A stretch of 13,087 nt of DNA from Dehalococcoidia bacterium SM23_28_2 (GCA_001303545.1 LJUA01000034.1:1-13087); one strand, 5' to 3'. Numbered from the stretch's first letter, positions 1 to 7,131 are shown. The notes: generated by a model from the sequence alone, not told the origin. Translations and numbers: made by a program.

Positions 1-400
1 CTAGAACGTCCAGCATGCCCTCCAGGCATTCCGGTGGTGTCAGAACGCTCATAGCTTCGTTTTGCCGCCGCCTGATCTGGCAACGGCTCGTTCACCAGCG
101 CAGGGACAATGCTCAGGCGGAATAATCATCGCAGCCGAACGATGTGTTGTCAAGGGGTAGGGTGTCGGTGGGAGAGTACTGCGGCGCTATGAGGAATTCT
201 CCACTTCCTTCACTGTTGGCTCGCGACGCCGAGGCGCAAGCGCGAGAACTGGCAAAGGAGAGAAGGCACATCGGTTGCCTGACGGACGCGCAACGCTGGA
301 TCGGGGATGGGATTTACCCCTCGCGTGTAGTGAGCACTCTCCGCTGCTGGTGGCAAGCGATGAGGGGAATGCGTCCGGGCCGTAAAAGGACCATCGGGAC
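1..400. other. Unassigned stretch at the window edge
   Basis: I see no gene here that I can defend. On the minus strand an ATG at 52-50 opens a frame that runs off the window edge (17 codons, beginning MSVLTPPECLEGML), without a clear ribosome binding site; it could be the start of a gene continuing outside. On the plus strand a frame at 144-413 (or from an ATG at 189) encodes an 89-residue Arg-rich peptide that resembles no family I know and would overlap the tail of the minus-strand gene ending at 401. No rRNA, tRNA or tmRNA signature and no convincing T-tailed hairpin was found. The stretch may be non-coding or the remains of decayed genes. Confidence 0.4.
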
Positions 401-469
401 TCAGCGTAGCTGAATGCTGCGGGCTAGTTGAAGGATCGTTTCCTTGTCCGTGTCGGCGGTTTTGCTCGC
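401..469 (-). other. In-frame continuation of the membrane protein beyond its TAG
   Basis: Immediately after the TAG at 472-470, the minus strand stays open in the same frame for 22 codons and ends with TGA at 403-401. The encoded tail contains TDKETILQLARSIQLR, an amphipathic helix-like sequence of the kind that closes many small globular domains, and it follows directly on the beta-rich segment ending in ILIASGGF. I infer that the original protein was about 256 residues and that the TAG is a recent nonsense mutation, a sequencing error or a site of readthrough. TAG ends other genes in this window (rpmI, rplT, pheT and the RAM protein), so a genome-wide reassignment of TAG is unlikely. Confidence 0.5.
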
Positions 470-1171
470 CTAGAAGCCTCCGCTAGCGATCAGGATGGTC
501 TCATCGCGGTCAATCCAGGCAGTGACTGTTATCAGATCTTCTGGGGTTCCCATTACTCGCGATCCGTAGCGCACGCAACCGAATGCTTCCTCTCCGGAGA
601 TCGTCAGTTCGAACTCGCGGCAAGACTCCTTCCACTCCTCGATAGTCGGACTCTTTGGCATGTTGTTTAACTGCACAGTTATTTCTCCGGGGAGGAGGTC
701 CTCCCCTAGCGGCCATCTATCGGCAAACCGGGCGGAGAAGGCTGGGTTCCATACGTCGACGATGCCGCCGAGGGGTGAGCCCATAAAAACGTCCCAATCC
801 TGGGGGACGCAGAATGCGTAGTTGTCGGGAGGAATATCGTACGCAGACCAGCCCTCGGGGCAGGATGGGCGCTCCGGCGCATCGAGGGGCATCGGCGCCT
901 GAGGGGTGGGACGTTGCACGGCAGAGGGAGTGGTCGGAGCAGGGGAGGGAGTGGGCAAGATCGGCGACGGTGTGGGCGAGACGGGCAGGGTCGGCGCAGC
1001 GGTAGGCGAGGCGGCTAGGCTGGGGGATGGAGCCGGCGCTGCCACCGAGTTCTCGCCGGCGCCGGTGCTCCTGGTCAGGAAGTAACCGGCAACGGCTGCT
1101 CCCACCAGTACCGCCAGGACGGCGAGGAGCAGCACGGGAACTCGCGGGGATATCCTTCCTTGAAACATCAT
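470..1171 (-). CDS. Membrane-anchored protein with Pro/Ser/Thr-rich stalk; frame cut by TAG
   Basis: The predicted product is 233 residues. A short basic N-terminus is followed by one hydrophobic segment at about residues 11-33, then a low-complexity linker of Pro, Ser, Thr and Ala at about 46-98, and a globular part from about 100 that contains four cysteines (104, 121, 184, 199), enough for two disulfides outside the membrane. The layout is that of a signal-anchored surface protein. I do not recognise the globular domain and assign no function. The ATG at 1171-1169 is the first start after the promoter, although no good Shine-Dalgarno precedes it. The TAG at 472-470 is suspicious: the same frame continues for 22 sensible codons to a TGA at 403-401 (separate entry). 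The gene is transcribed toward the unassigned left edge, and tRNA-Lys lies upstream on the same strand. Confidence 0.7.
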   Translation of the reverse strand: MMFQGRISPRVPVLLLAVLAVLVGAAVAGYFLTRSTGAGENSVAAPAPSPSLAASPTAAPTLPVSPTPSPILPTPSPAPTTPSAVQRPTPQAPMPLDAPERPSCPEGWSAYDIPPDNYAFCVPQDWDVFMGSPLGGIVDVWNPAFSARFADRWPLGEDLLPGEITVQLNNMPKSPTIEEWKESCREFELTISGEEAFGCVRYGSRVMGTPEDLITVTAWIDRDETILIASGGF

Positions 1172-1249
1172 TTGTGGCCGATGAACGTATGTTAGCCGAA
1201 CGATGCCTTTGGGCTTTGTGTACGTTACTTACTTCTACGAGAGGAACAT

Positions 1250-1278
1250 AGTATACATGCTGCAAGAGGAACTGTAAA
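1250..1278 (-). promoter_or_regulatory. Sigma70-type promoter for the membrane protein gene
   Basis: Read on the minus strand, TTTACA (1278-1273) and TATACT (1255-1250) are separated by exactly 17 bases; each hexamer matches the consensus at five of six positions. Transcription would start near 1243 and give a leader of about 70 bases before the ATG at 1171. No terminator separates this promoter from the upstream tRNA-Lys, so some transcripts may also read through from the tRNA. Confidence 0.6.
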
Positions 1279-1344
1279 GGCCAGACAAGGGATTCTGCTC
1301 AAACTCGCTGTAGCAGGGTAGTTGGCGGGGCGCCTTCGTGGCTG

Positions 1345-1420
<76 letters not shown>

Positions 1421-1453
1421 GCAAGCAACCGAGATGGATACCTTCCATATCTT

Positions 1454-1482
1454 ATTATACAGGCGACAGGAGTCAAGGTCAG
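1454..1482 (-). promoter_or_regulatory. Promoter of tRNA-Lys
   Basis: On the minus strand a perfect TATAAT (1459-1454) is preceded at 17 bases by CTGACC (1482-1477, four of six consensus bases). Transcription would start near 1447, about 27 bases before the mature tRNA 5' end at 1420. Confidence 0.55.
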
Positions 1483-1506
1483 TTGCGGTCGACCAGCTTC
1501 GCTTCG

Positions 1507-1535
1507 TTGACTTCTCTCCGCCCTTCTGCTAACTT
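1507..1535 (+). promoter_or_regulatory. Promoter of tRNA-Val, possibly also of thrS
   Basis: TTGACT (1507-1512, five of six) is followed after 17 bases by TAACTT (1530-1535), which is weak but carries a TGC extended -10 element directly upstream. The expected start near 1542 falls only about four bases before the tRNA-Val 5' end. The T-box leader begins about 20 bases after the tRNA with no terminator in between, so this promoter may drive thrS too. Confidence 0.5.
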
Positions 1536-1542
1536 CTATCTA

Positions 1543-1622
<80 letters not shown>

Positions 1623-1639
1623 TTTTGCCAATATCGAAA

Positions 1640-1880
1640 GGCGGAGACTAGGACGAGTAGCGGCGGCACGGCATCAGAGAGGGCAACCCCAGGCTGAAAG
1701 GTGCCCGCCCTCTACCGTCGCCAAAACCCCCTAGGAGCCGGCTGGCGAGCGCGCGTGGACGTCAGTAGTCAGCCCCGGAGGCACCCGTTAGCGGCCCAAT
1801 GAGGCCCCCGACGCGTCGGGGGCGAAGGTGGGTGGAACCACGCAGGCTATGCCTCTCGTCCCACGTGGACGGGAGGCATC
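1640..1880 (+). promoter_or_regulatory. T-box leader (riboswitch) of thrS
   Basis: The leader carries the hallmarks of the T-box family, which senses uncharged tRNA, here expected to be tRNA-Thr. In order: an AGTA motif at 1656-1659, AGAGAG at 1676-1681, a GCTGAAAG element at 1693-1700 inside a 7-bp stem (1678-1684 with 1707-1713), and a Stem III-like palindrome at 1804-1823. Next comes the T-box core GGTGGGTGGAACCACGC at 1827-1843, in which TGGA (1833-1836) would pair with a UCCA tRNA 3' end. ACC at 1714-1716 is a candidate threonine specifier codon, although I could not fully fold Stem I. GTGGG (1828-1832) can pair with CCCAC (1860-1864) as an antiterminator, which excludes the downstream hairpin at 1849-1879. 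The family assignment is firm; the exact boundaries and the specifier are inferred. Confidence 0.88.
1849..1879 (+). terminator. T-box terminator-like hairpin lacking a U-tract
   Basis: The arms 1849-1861 and 1867-1879 form 13 consecutive pairs (one G-T wobble) around a five-base loop, CACGT. The CTCGTCCC motif in the 5' arm is the usual terminator strand of T-box leaders and is also the partner of the antiterminator. The bases that follow, CTTAGTATTG, are not a proper T-run, so termination may be weak or may rely on another mechanism. The hairpin ends about 60 bases before the thrS ribosome binding site. Confidence 0.65.
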
Positions 1881-1951
1881 TTAGTATTGCCCGGAGGCGT
1901 CCTGCCTGGCGACAGCCAGGGGTCGGCCCCGAGCGATTGGAGGTGGTCCAC

Positions 1952-3703
1952 GTGTCGGTGGACATGCAAAAGCTGCCGAAGGAGGAGCGCCTGGAGCGCC
2001 TGCGCCACTCGGCCTCGCACATCATGGCCGAGGCGGTGCTCAGTCTGTTCCCGGACGCCAAGCTGGGCATCGGCCCGCCCATTGACACCGGCTTCTACTA
2101 CGACTTCGATCTGCCTCGCAGCCTCACCATCGACGACCTGAACGTCATCGAGGAGCGCATGCGGCAGAGCGTCTCCGGCGATCAGCCCTTCGTCCGGGAA
2201 GAGGTGAGCAAGGAGGAGGCCCGCCGCCTGTTCGCCGACCAGCCCTACAAGCTGGAGCTTATCGAGGATATCGCCGACGAGAAGGTATGCACCTACCGCC
2301 ATGGGGACTTCTTGGACCTGTGCGCCGGGCCGCACGTGGACAGCACACGGCAGGTGAGCGCCTTCAAGCTCACGAGCGTCGCCGGCGCCTACTGGCGGGG
2401 CGACGAGCGGCGCCCCATGCTCCAGCGCATTTATGGTGCCCTGTTCGAGACCGAGGAGGAGCTGGCCGAGCACCTGCGCCGTCTGGAGGAGGCGCAGCGG
2501 CGCGATCATCGCCGCCTGGGCCGCGAGCTGGACCTATTCAGCTTCCACGAGGAGTTTGGGCCGGGCCTGGTCTACTGGCATCCCAAGGGAGGGCGCATCC
2601 GCACCATCATCGAGGATCTCTGGCGGGAGGAGCACTACAAGGCAGGCTACGAGATCGTCTACACGCCTCACGTGGGCAAGGCGTCTCTGTGGGACGTGAG
2701 CGGCCATCTCGACTTCTATCGGGAGAACATGTACGCCCCCATGGACGTGGACGGCCAGGAGTACTTCGTCAAGCCCATGAACTGTCCTTTCCACATCGAG
2801 ATATACAAGTCGGCGGTTCGCAGCTATCGCGATCTGCCCATGCGCATGGCCGAACTGGGCACCGTCTACCGATACGAGCGCAGCGGGGTCCTGCATGGTC
2901 TGCTGCGGCTGCGTGGCTTTACCCAGGACGATGCCCACATCTTCTGTCGGCCCGATCAGCTTGAGGAGGAGATCATTCGGGCCGTTGATTTCGGCATCCA
3001 CTACCTGCGCCTGTTCGGCTTCGACGAGTATGTTATCTGCTTGTCCACCCGGCCGGACAAGTACGTGGGCAGCATCGAGGAGTGGGACAGGGCCACTGAG
3101 GCCTTGCAGCACGCTGTTGAGGCCAGTGGCCTGAGCCATGAGATGGACGAGGGTGGAGGGGTCTTCTACGGCCCGAAGATAGACATCCACGTGCGCGACC
3201 CGATCGGCCGCACCTGGCAGCTCACCACCGTTCAGTTCGACTTCAATCTGCCCGAGCGTTTTGACCTGACGTTCATCGGCCAGGACGGCCGCCAGCATCG
3301 GCCCTATATGGTGCACCGGGCTCTTCTGGGCTCCCTGGAGCGCTTTCTGGGGGTGCTGATAGAGCACTATGCCGGTGCTTTCCCCTTGTGGCTGGCGCCG
3401 GTTCAGGCGGTGCTCATCCCCATCGCCGATCGCCATCTGGAGCACGTCCGCTGGGTGGCCTCTGAGCTGGAGGCAGCGGGTCTGCGGGTGGAGGTGGACG
3501 AGCGCTCGGAGCGCATGCAGGCCAAGATCCGCGATGCTCAGCTCCAGAAGGTGCCCTATATGCTGGTGGTGGGGGACAAGGAGGTGGAGGCCCAAGGGGT
3601 CGCTGTGCGCCTGCGGAACGGCGAGGATCTGGGAGCGATGTCGCTTACCAGCTTCCTCACGCGGGCGATGGATGAGGTGCGCCAGCGGCGTCCATCGTCC
3701 TGA
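1952..3703 (+). CDS. thrS: Threonine--tRNA ligase (ThrRS), short form
   Basis: ThrRS attaches threonine to tRNA-Thr in the cytoplasm. The chosen GTG at 1952 follows GGAGGTGG (1939-1946) by five bases; an ATG at 1799 in the same frame lies inside the T-box leader and is not the start. This gives 583 residues, against roughly 640 for common ThrRS, because the N-terminal TGS domain is missing. The protein begins with the editing domain: H19-x3-H23 (HSASH) and CAGPH at 124-128. The class II core follows with zinc ligands C278 (MNCP), H329 and H455 (VHRALLGS), motif 2 around TVYRYERSG, and a C-terminal anticodon-binding domain from about residue 480. All key residues are present. The gene is controlled by the upstream T-box and ends 154 bases before accC. 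Confidence 0.97.
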   Translation: MSVDMQKLPKEERLERLRHSASHIMAEAVLSLFPDAKLGIGPPIDTGFYYDFDLPRSLTIDDLNVIEERMRQSVSGDQPFVREEVSKEEARRLFADQPYKLELIEDIADEKVCTYRHGDFLDLCAGPHVDSTRQVSAFKLTSVAGAYWRGDERRPMLQRIYGALFETEEELAEHLRRLEEAQRRDHRRLGRELDLFSFHEEFGPGLVYWHPKGGRIRTIIEDLWREEHYKAGYEIVYTPHVGKASLWDVSGHLDFYRENMYAPMDVDGQEYFVKPMNCPFHIEIYKSAVRSYRDLPMRMAELGTVYRYERSGVLHGLLRLRGFTQDDAHIFCRPDQLEEEIIRAVDFGIHYLRLFGFDEYVICLSTRPDKYVGSIEEWDRATEALQHAVEASGLSHEMDEGGGVFYGPKIDIHVRDPIGRTWQLTTVQFDFNLPERFDLTFIGQDGRQHRPYMVHRALLGSLERFLGVLIEHYAGAFPLWLAPVQAVLIPIADRHLEHVRWVASELEAAGLRVEVDERSERMQAKIRDAQLQKVPYMLVVGDKEVEAQGVAVRLRNGEDLGAMSLTSFLTRAMDEVRQRRPSS

Positions 3704-3773
3704 GGGAGCAGGTAGGCCAGCGCCAGTGCGCTTTCCCCGTTTATGGTTGCCTTGCCTGCCCTTGCATGGTTGG

Positions 3774-3802
3774 GCCTCTTGTGCTAAAAGGGAAAGGGAA
3801 GG
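3774..3802 (+). promoter_or_regulatory. Weak candidate promoter region for accC
   Basis: The thrS-accC gap (3704-3857) contains a TTGTGCTAAAAG stretch with a TGC extended -10-like element and poor upstream hexamers, followed by purine-rich sequence. A small hairpin, AGCGC-CAGT-GCGCT (3719-3732), follows thrS but lacks a real T-run. Neither signal is strong, so accC could equally be transcribed from the thrS promoter. Confidence 0.2.
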
Positions 3803-3857
3803 GATATAGCTTTTTGCTCTAGCGGCCATAGACATTTTCTAGAGGAAGCCCGGGGCT

Positions 3858-5396
3858 GTGTTTAGAAAACTGCTGGTAGCCAACCGGGGCGAGATAGCGC
3901 TCAGGATACTGCGTTCCTGCCGTGACCTGGGCATCGACGGCGTGGCCGTGTACTCGGAGGTCGACCGCGAGTCCCTGCATGTCCGCTACGCTGATGAGGC
4001 CTACCTCATAGGCCCTGGGCCAGCGACCGAAAGCTACCTCAACATCCCCAAGATCATTGAGGTGGCCAGGAAGGCCCACGTAGATGCCGTCCATCCCGGC
4101 TACGGCTTCCTGGCTGAGAACGCTGACTTTGCCCAAGCCTGTCGCGATAGCGGCATCACCTTTGTAGGGCCCACGCCAGAGTCCATCCGCCTGCTGGGGG
4201 ACAAGATCAAGGCCCGCCGTTTGATGGGCAAAGCAGGCCTACCGGTGGTGCCCGGCAGCAGGGAGCTATCGACCACCGATATGGCTTCTTTGGCCGCCAC
4301 TCGCATCGGCTACCCGATTCTGGTGAAGGCGGCGGCAGGAGGCGGCGGCAAAGGCATCCGAGCCGTCTATCATGCCGATGAGCTGCCCATCGCTCTGGAG
4401 ATTGCCAGTCGTGAGGCGGGCTCGGCTTTCGGCGACGGCGCGGTCTATCTGGAAAAGTTCCTGGAACAAGTGCGCCACGTTGAGGTGCAGATCATCGCTG
4501 ACCGCCATGGGAACGTCATTGCCTTGGGCGAGAGGGAGTGCTCCATTCAGCGCCGCTATCAGAAGATGATCGAGGAGTCACCATCCACAGGCGTCGATGA
4601 CGCTCTGCGTGAGAGGCTCATGGAGATGGCCGTGAGGGCTGGCAAGGCTGCTGACTATATCAATGTGGGCACCATCGAGTTCTTGCTGGACGAGGATGGC
4701 AATCCCAGCTTCTTGGAGGTGAACACGCGTCTTCAGGTGGAGCATCCGGTGACGGAGCTAGTAGCAGGGGTGGACCTAGTGGCCGACCAATTGTTGGTGG
4801 CATCCGGGGAACCCTTACCTTATCGACAAGAGGACATCAGAGTGCGCGGCTGGGCCATCGAGTGCCGTATCTCCGCCGAGGACCCCTTCAATGAGTTCCT
4901 GCCGTCCGTGGGTACAGTGAGCTTCGTGAGTGAGCCGGGTGGGCCCGGCGTGCGAGTGGACTCTGCCCTGTACGACGGCGCCTACATTCCTCATTACTAC
5001 GACCCCCTGATCGCCAAGCTCAGCAGTCGCGGTCGCGACCGGCCTGAGGCCATCCGGCGGATGCGCCGCGCCCTCCAAGAGTTCAAAGTCGTGGGGGTGA
5101 GCACCAACATACCCTTCCACCTTCAGGTGATGGATAACCCGCACTTCATCGCCGGTACCCTGGACACGGCTTTCGTAGATAAGCATTTCCGTCTCGATGA
5201 GCAGGACGAACTGGAGCATGAGGAGATCGCTCTGGTGGCTGCTTCCCTGTTGGCTCACAGCAATAGGGAAGCAGCCCTTAGTCCCCCAGCGCCGGGCGAT
5301 GTTTCGACCGAGCTCTGGCGATTTCAGAGTAAACGCAGCAACCTGCGCGAGCGCGACTGGGGCAGACGAAGGATGATATGGCGGAGAAATACTTGA
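3858..5396 (+). CDS. accC: Biotin carboxylase subunit of an acyl-CoA/acetyl-CoA or pyruvate carboxylase
   Basis: This subunit uses ATP and bicarbonate to carboxylate biotin on its carrier protein. The GTG at 3858 follows AGAGGAAG (3841-3848). Visible signatures are the N-terminal LVANRGEIALRI, the HPGYGFLAEN motif (79-88), the ATP-grasp glycine loop AAAGGGGKG (158-166), ERECSIQRRYQK (225-236), and the catalytic EVNTRLQVEHPVTE (287-300) with R291. The product is 512 residues, about 60 more than a classical AccC; the C-terminal extension (about 450-512) resembles that of alpha subunits of propionyl-, methylcrotonyl- or pyruvate-type carboxylases, so the substrate cannot be fixed. The stop overlaps accB by 19 bases, which implies translational coupling. 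No carboxyltransferase gene is in the window. Confidence 0.93.
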   Translation: MFRKLLVANRGEIALRILRSCRDLGIDGVAVYSEVDRESLHVRYADEAYLIGPGPATESYLNIPKIIEVARKAHVDAVHPGYGFLAENADFAQACRDSGITFVGPTPESIRLLGDKIKARRLMGKAGLPVVPGSRELSTTDMASLAATRIGYPILVKAAAGGGGKGIRAVYHADELPIALEIASREAGSAFGDGAVYLEKFLEQVRHVEVQIIADRHGNVIALGERECSIQRRYQKMIEESPSTGVDDALRERLMEMAVRAGKAADYINVGTIEFLLDEDGNPSFLEVNTRLQVEHPVTELVAGVDLVADQLLVASGEPLPYRQEDIRVRGWAIECRISAEDPFNEFLPSVGTVSFVSEPGGPGVRVDSALYDGAYIPHYYDPLIAKLSSRGRDRPEAIRRMRRALQEFKVVGVSTNIPFHLQVMDNPHFIAGTLDTAFVDKHFRLDEQDELEHEEIALVAASLLAHSNREAALSPPAPGDVSTELWRFQSKRSNLRERDWGRRRMIWRRNT

Positions 5397-5902
5397 TGCG
5401 CCTGGGCGACGCCCTGCGGGAGATGGAGGTGGAGGAGGGGCCTGAGGGTGTGCGGGTTCGCGTCGACGACCGGTGGCATACTATTAGCCTGAAGCAGATC
5501 GGTCATACGGGTCTCTACTCCCTCATTGTGGACGATCACCCTTATGAGTTCTTTGCTGAACAGCGCAGTGGCGGTTTCGATATCGTGATCGGTTCCCGCG
5601 CTTACTCAGTACTATTGGAGGGCCGGGGGAGGCGCGTGACCCCGCTCCCGGCTGCAGCCCTAGAGGCAGAGGCGCAGCCGGCTGAATGGCTGGTCCTGTC
5701 CCCTATGATGGGCGTTGTGCGGCAGATCAACGTCTCGGCGGGCGACACGGTCAAGGCTGGCGACGTTCTTCTGGTGCTCGAGGCCATGAAGATGAACAAC
5801 GACCTGAAGGCTCAGCGGTCGGGTCGAGTGGAGGAGGTCTACGTGTCGCTGGGAGAAAGGGTTGAGGGGGGCCGCCCTCTCCTGCGGTTGACTCAGGATT
5901 GA
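5378..5902 (+). CDS. accB: Biotin carboxyl carrier subunit with an N-terminal BT-like region
   Basis: This protein carries the biotin that AccC carboxylates and presents it to a carboxyltransferase encoded elsewhere. The C-terminal half (about 104-172) is a biotinyl/lipoyl domain with the classic EAMKM motif at 135-139; K138 is the predicted biotinylated lysine. The first 85 residues are beta-rich and resemble the BT linker region that joins carboxylase and carrier domains in fused alpha subunits, so accC and accB together look like a split alpha subunit. The 174-residue length is usual for such carriers. The ATG at 5378 overlaps the end of accC by 19 bases; an ATG at 5396 is a possible alternative start. 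The symbol is given by function and is not meant to prove an E. coli-type acetyl-CoA carboxylase. Confidence 0.92.
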   Translation: MAEKYLMRLGDALREMEVEEGPEGVRVRVDDRWHTISLKQIGHTGLYSLIVDDHPYEFFAEQRSGGFDIVIGSRAYSVLLEGRGRRVTPLPAAALEAEAQPAEWLVLSPMMGVVRQINVSAGDTVKAGDVLLVLEAMKMNNDLKAQRSGRVEEVYVSLGERVEGGRPLLRLTQD

Positions 5903-5927
5903 AGACTGTTGGAAAATATGCTACACT
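5899..5927 (+). promoter_or_regulatory. Candidate promoter of infC-rpmI-rplT
   Basis: TTGAAG (5899-5904, overlapping the accB stop) and TACACT (5922-5927) are separated by 17 bases; each matches four of six consensus bases. Transcription would start near 5934, about 44 bases before the infC start. No terminator follows accB, so readthrough from accB is also possible. Confidence 0.4.
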
Positions 5928-5977
5928 TAGCTACACCATCGACGGATAGGGTATTCTTTCCGCGAGGGTAAGGGGTT

Positions 5978-6541
5978 ATACACCGGGCATTTCGGGTCAA
6001 CGAAGGGATCAGGTCTAGAGAAGTTCGGGTAATAGGGGATACAGGCGAGAACCTGGGCGTTCTACCTGTTCCCCAAGCGTTGACTCTTGCTAAGGAACGT
6101 GGGCTCGACCTGGTGGAAGTTGACCCCCACAGCAGTCCTCCAGTCTGTCGCCTTCTCGACTACGGTAAGTGGAAATACCAGCAGTCTAAGAAGGAACGAG
6201 ATGCCCAGAAGCATCAGAAGGGCTTGCTATTGCGCGAGGTGCGGATGCGGCCGCACATTAGTGATCACGATCTGGAGAGGAAGGTTCGGCTGGCAGAAAG
6301 ATTGCTTCGAGAAGGCGACAAGGTGAAGGTGACCGTGAGGTTCCGCGGTCGGGAACTAGCGCATCCGGAGACGGGGCAGGCTCTGCTGGAGCGCTTCTGT
6401 GGGCAGTTGAGGGAACTAGCGGCTGTCGATCGAGCGGCCAACATGCAGGGACGATTTCTTACAGCCATTCTCGCGCCCACCAACAAGAAACCAGCCAAGG
6501 TCGCCAAAGAGACCGGAGAGAAGGAAGTTGGCCAAACTTAA
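5978..6541 (+). CDS. infC: Translation initiation factor IF-3, ATA start
   Basis: IF3 binds the 30S subunit, keeps it apart from 50S and proofreads the initiation codon. The conserved IF3 N-terminal domain begins FRVNEGIRSREVRVIG and reads through LTLAKERGLDLVEVDP, PPVCRLLDYGKWKY and the linker KKERDAQKHQKG to the C-terminal domain (LREVRMRPHISDHDLERKV, then KVTVRFRGRELAH). Conserved sequence runs up to the in-frame TAA at 5969-5971, and between that stop and FRVNE there is no ATG, GTG or TTG. The only plausible start is ATA at 5978, preceded by GAGGGTAAGGGG. The first canonical start, TTG at 6080, would remove about 34 conserved residues. The product is 187 residues, normal for the family. 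Non-canonical infC starts are known to allow autoregulation by IF3. The stop overlaps rpmI by 14 bases. Confidence 0.93.
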   Translation: MHRAFRVNEGIRSREVRVIGDTGENLGVLPVPQALTLAKERGLDLVEVDPHSSPPVCRLLDYGKWKYQQSKKERDAQKHQKGLLLREVRMRPHISDHDLERKVRLAERLLREGDKVKVTVRFRGRELAHPETGQALLERFCGQLRELAAVDRAANMQGRFLTAILAPTNKKPAKVAKETGEKEVGQT

Positions 6542-6737
6542 ACTGAAAACCCATTCCGGTGTCAAGCGGCGCTTCAGCGTCAGTGGGCGGGGTAAAATCC
6601 TGCGGCGTAAGTCTCACATTAACAACGCTCGCCGTAAGAAGCGCCAAGCGGTAAAGGCGGAGTTCCACACTATGCAACCGGTACACCGGAGCTTTCGCCA
6701 GCGTGTACGTCGCCTTCTTCCGTATGGGAGTGGCTAG
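6528..6737 (+). CDS. rpmI: 50S ribosomal protein L35
   Basis: A 69-residue, very basic protein with the L35 signature: KLKLKTHSGVKRRFSVSGRGKI followed by the Arg/Lys-rich block RRKSHINNARRKKRQ, a few residues longer than the usual 64-66 because of its C-terminus. It is a structural component of the large ribosomal subunit. The start is TTG at 6528, preceded by GGAGAGAAGGAAG, and it overlaps the end of infC by 14 bases, which couples the two translationally. rplT follows 31 bases downstream in the same operon. Confidence 0.95.
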   Translation: MAKLKLKTHSGVKRRFSVSGRGKILRRKSHINNARRKKRQAVKAEFHTMQPVHRSFRQRVRRLLPYGSG

Positions 6738-6768
6738 CCGTTGGTCGGTTGCCTGAGGGAGACAGGTT

Positions 6769-7131
6769 TTGAGCAGGATTAAGCGAGGGGTCACCAGGAG
6801 AAGGCGACACAAGAAGGTCGTCGCTCAGACGCGAGGTCATCGAGGCGCTCGCCACCGCCTGTTCAAGCAGGCCCGCGAATCCCTCATGCACGGACTCTAT
6901 TATGCGTATGAGCATCGCAGGGACCGCAAAGGCCAATTTCGCCGCCTATGGATAGCCCGCATCAATGCCGCTGTCCGCCTCCATGGCCTCACCTATAATC
7001 GCTTCATCGACGGCCTTCACAAGGCAGGGGTCGATATCGACCGCAAGGTGTTGGCCGATCTGGCCATTCGTGACGGCAACGCCTTCACTCGTTTGGTGGA
7101 AACAGCCAAGGCGGCACTAGCAAGCCAGTAG
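6769..7131 (+). CDS. rplT: 50S ribosomal protein L20
   Basis: A 120-residue basic protein with the L20 pattern: RIKRGVTRRRRHKKVVAQTRGHRGARHRLFKQA at the N-terminus, YAYEHRRDRKGQFRRLWI in the centre, and INAAVRLHGLTYNRFIDGL with a helical tail. It binds 23S rRNA early in large-subunit assembly, and in other bacteria it represses its own operon. The start is TTG at 6769 behind GAGGGAGACAGG. A strong intrinsic terminator lies 25 bases after the stop, so this is the last gene of the infC operon. I saw no clear rRNA-mimicking leader upstream of infC or rpmI. Confidence 0.97.
   Translation: MSRIKRGVTRRRRHKKVVAQTRGHRGARHRLFKQARESLMHGLYYAYEHRRDRKGQFRRLWIARINAAVRLHGLTYNRFIDGLHKAGVDIDRKVLADLAIRDGNAFTRLVETAKAALASQ

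Noticed and set aside
160..200. GGTGGGAGAGTA resembling the 3' end of 5S rRNA
   Set aside because: The upstream part lacks the conserved 5S central motifs and no pairing 5' strand is present at the right distance.
144..413. 89-residue plus-strand open frame
   Set aside because: No recognised family, no convincing ribosome binding site, Arg-rich composition, and overlap with the tail of the minus-strand membrane protein.
131..1207. Repeated AGCCGAACGATG near 132 and 1194
   Set aside because: A single 12-base match within 13 kb is expected by chance.
1799..1951. In-frame ATG extension of thrS adding 51 residues
   Set aside because: It covers the T-box core and terminator hairpin, encodes an Arg-rich peptide unlike TGS, and a proper ribosome binding site precedes GTG at 1952.
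2534..3835. 433-residue minus-strand open frame across thrS
   Set aside because: It is antisense to firmly identified thrS codons and is explained by high G+C codon bias.
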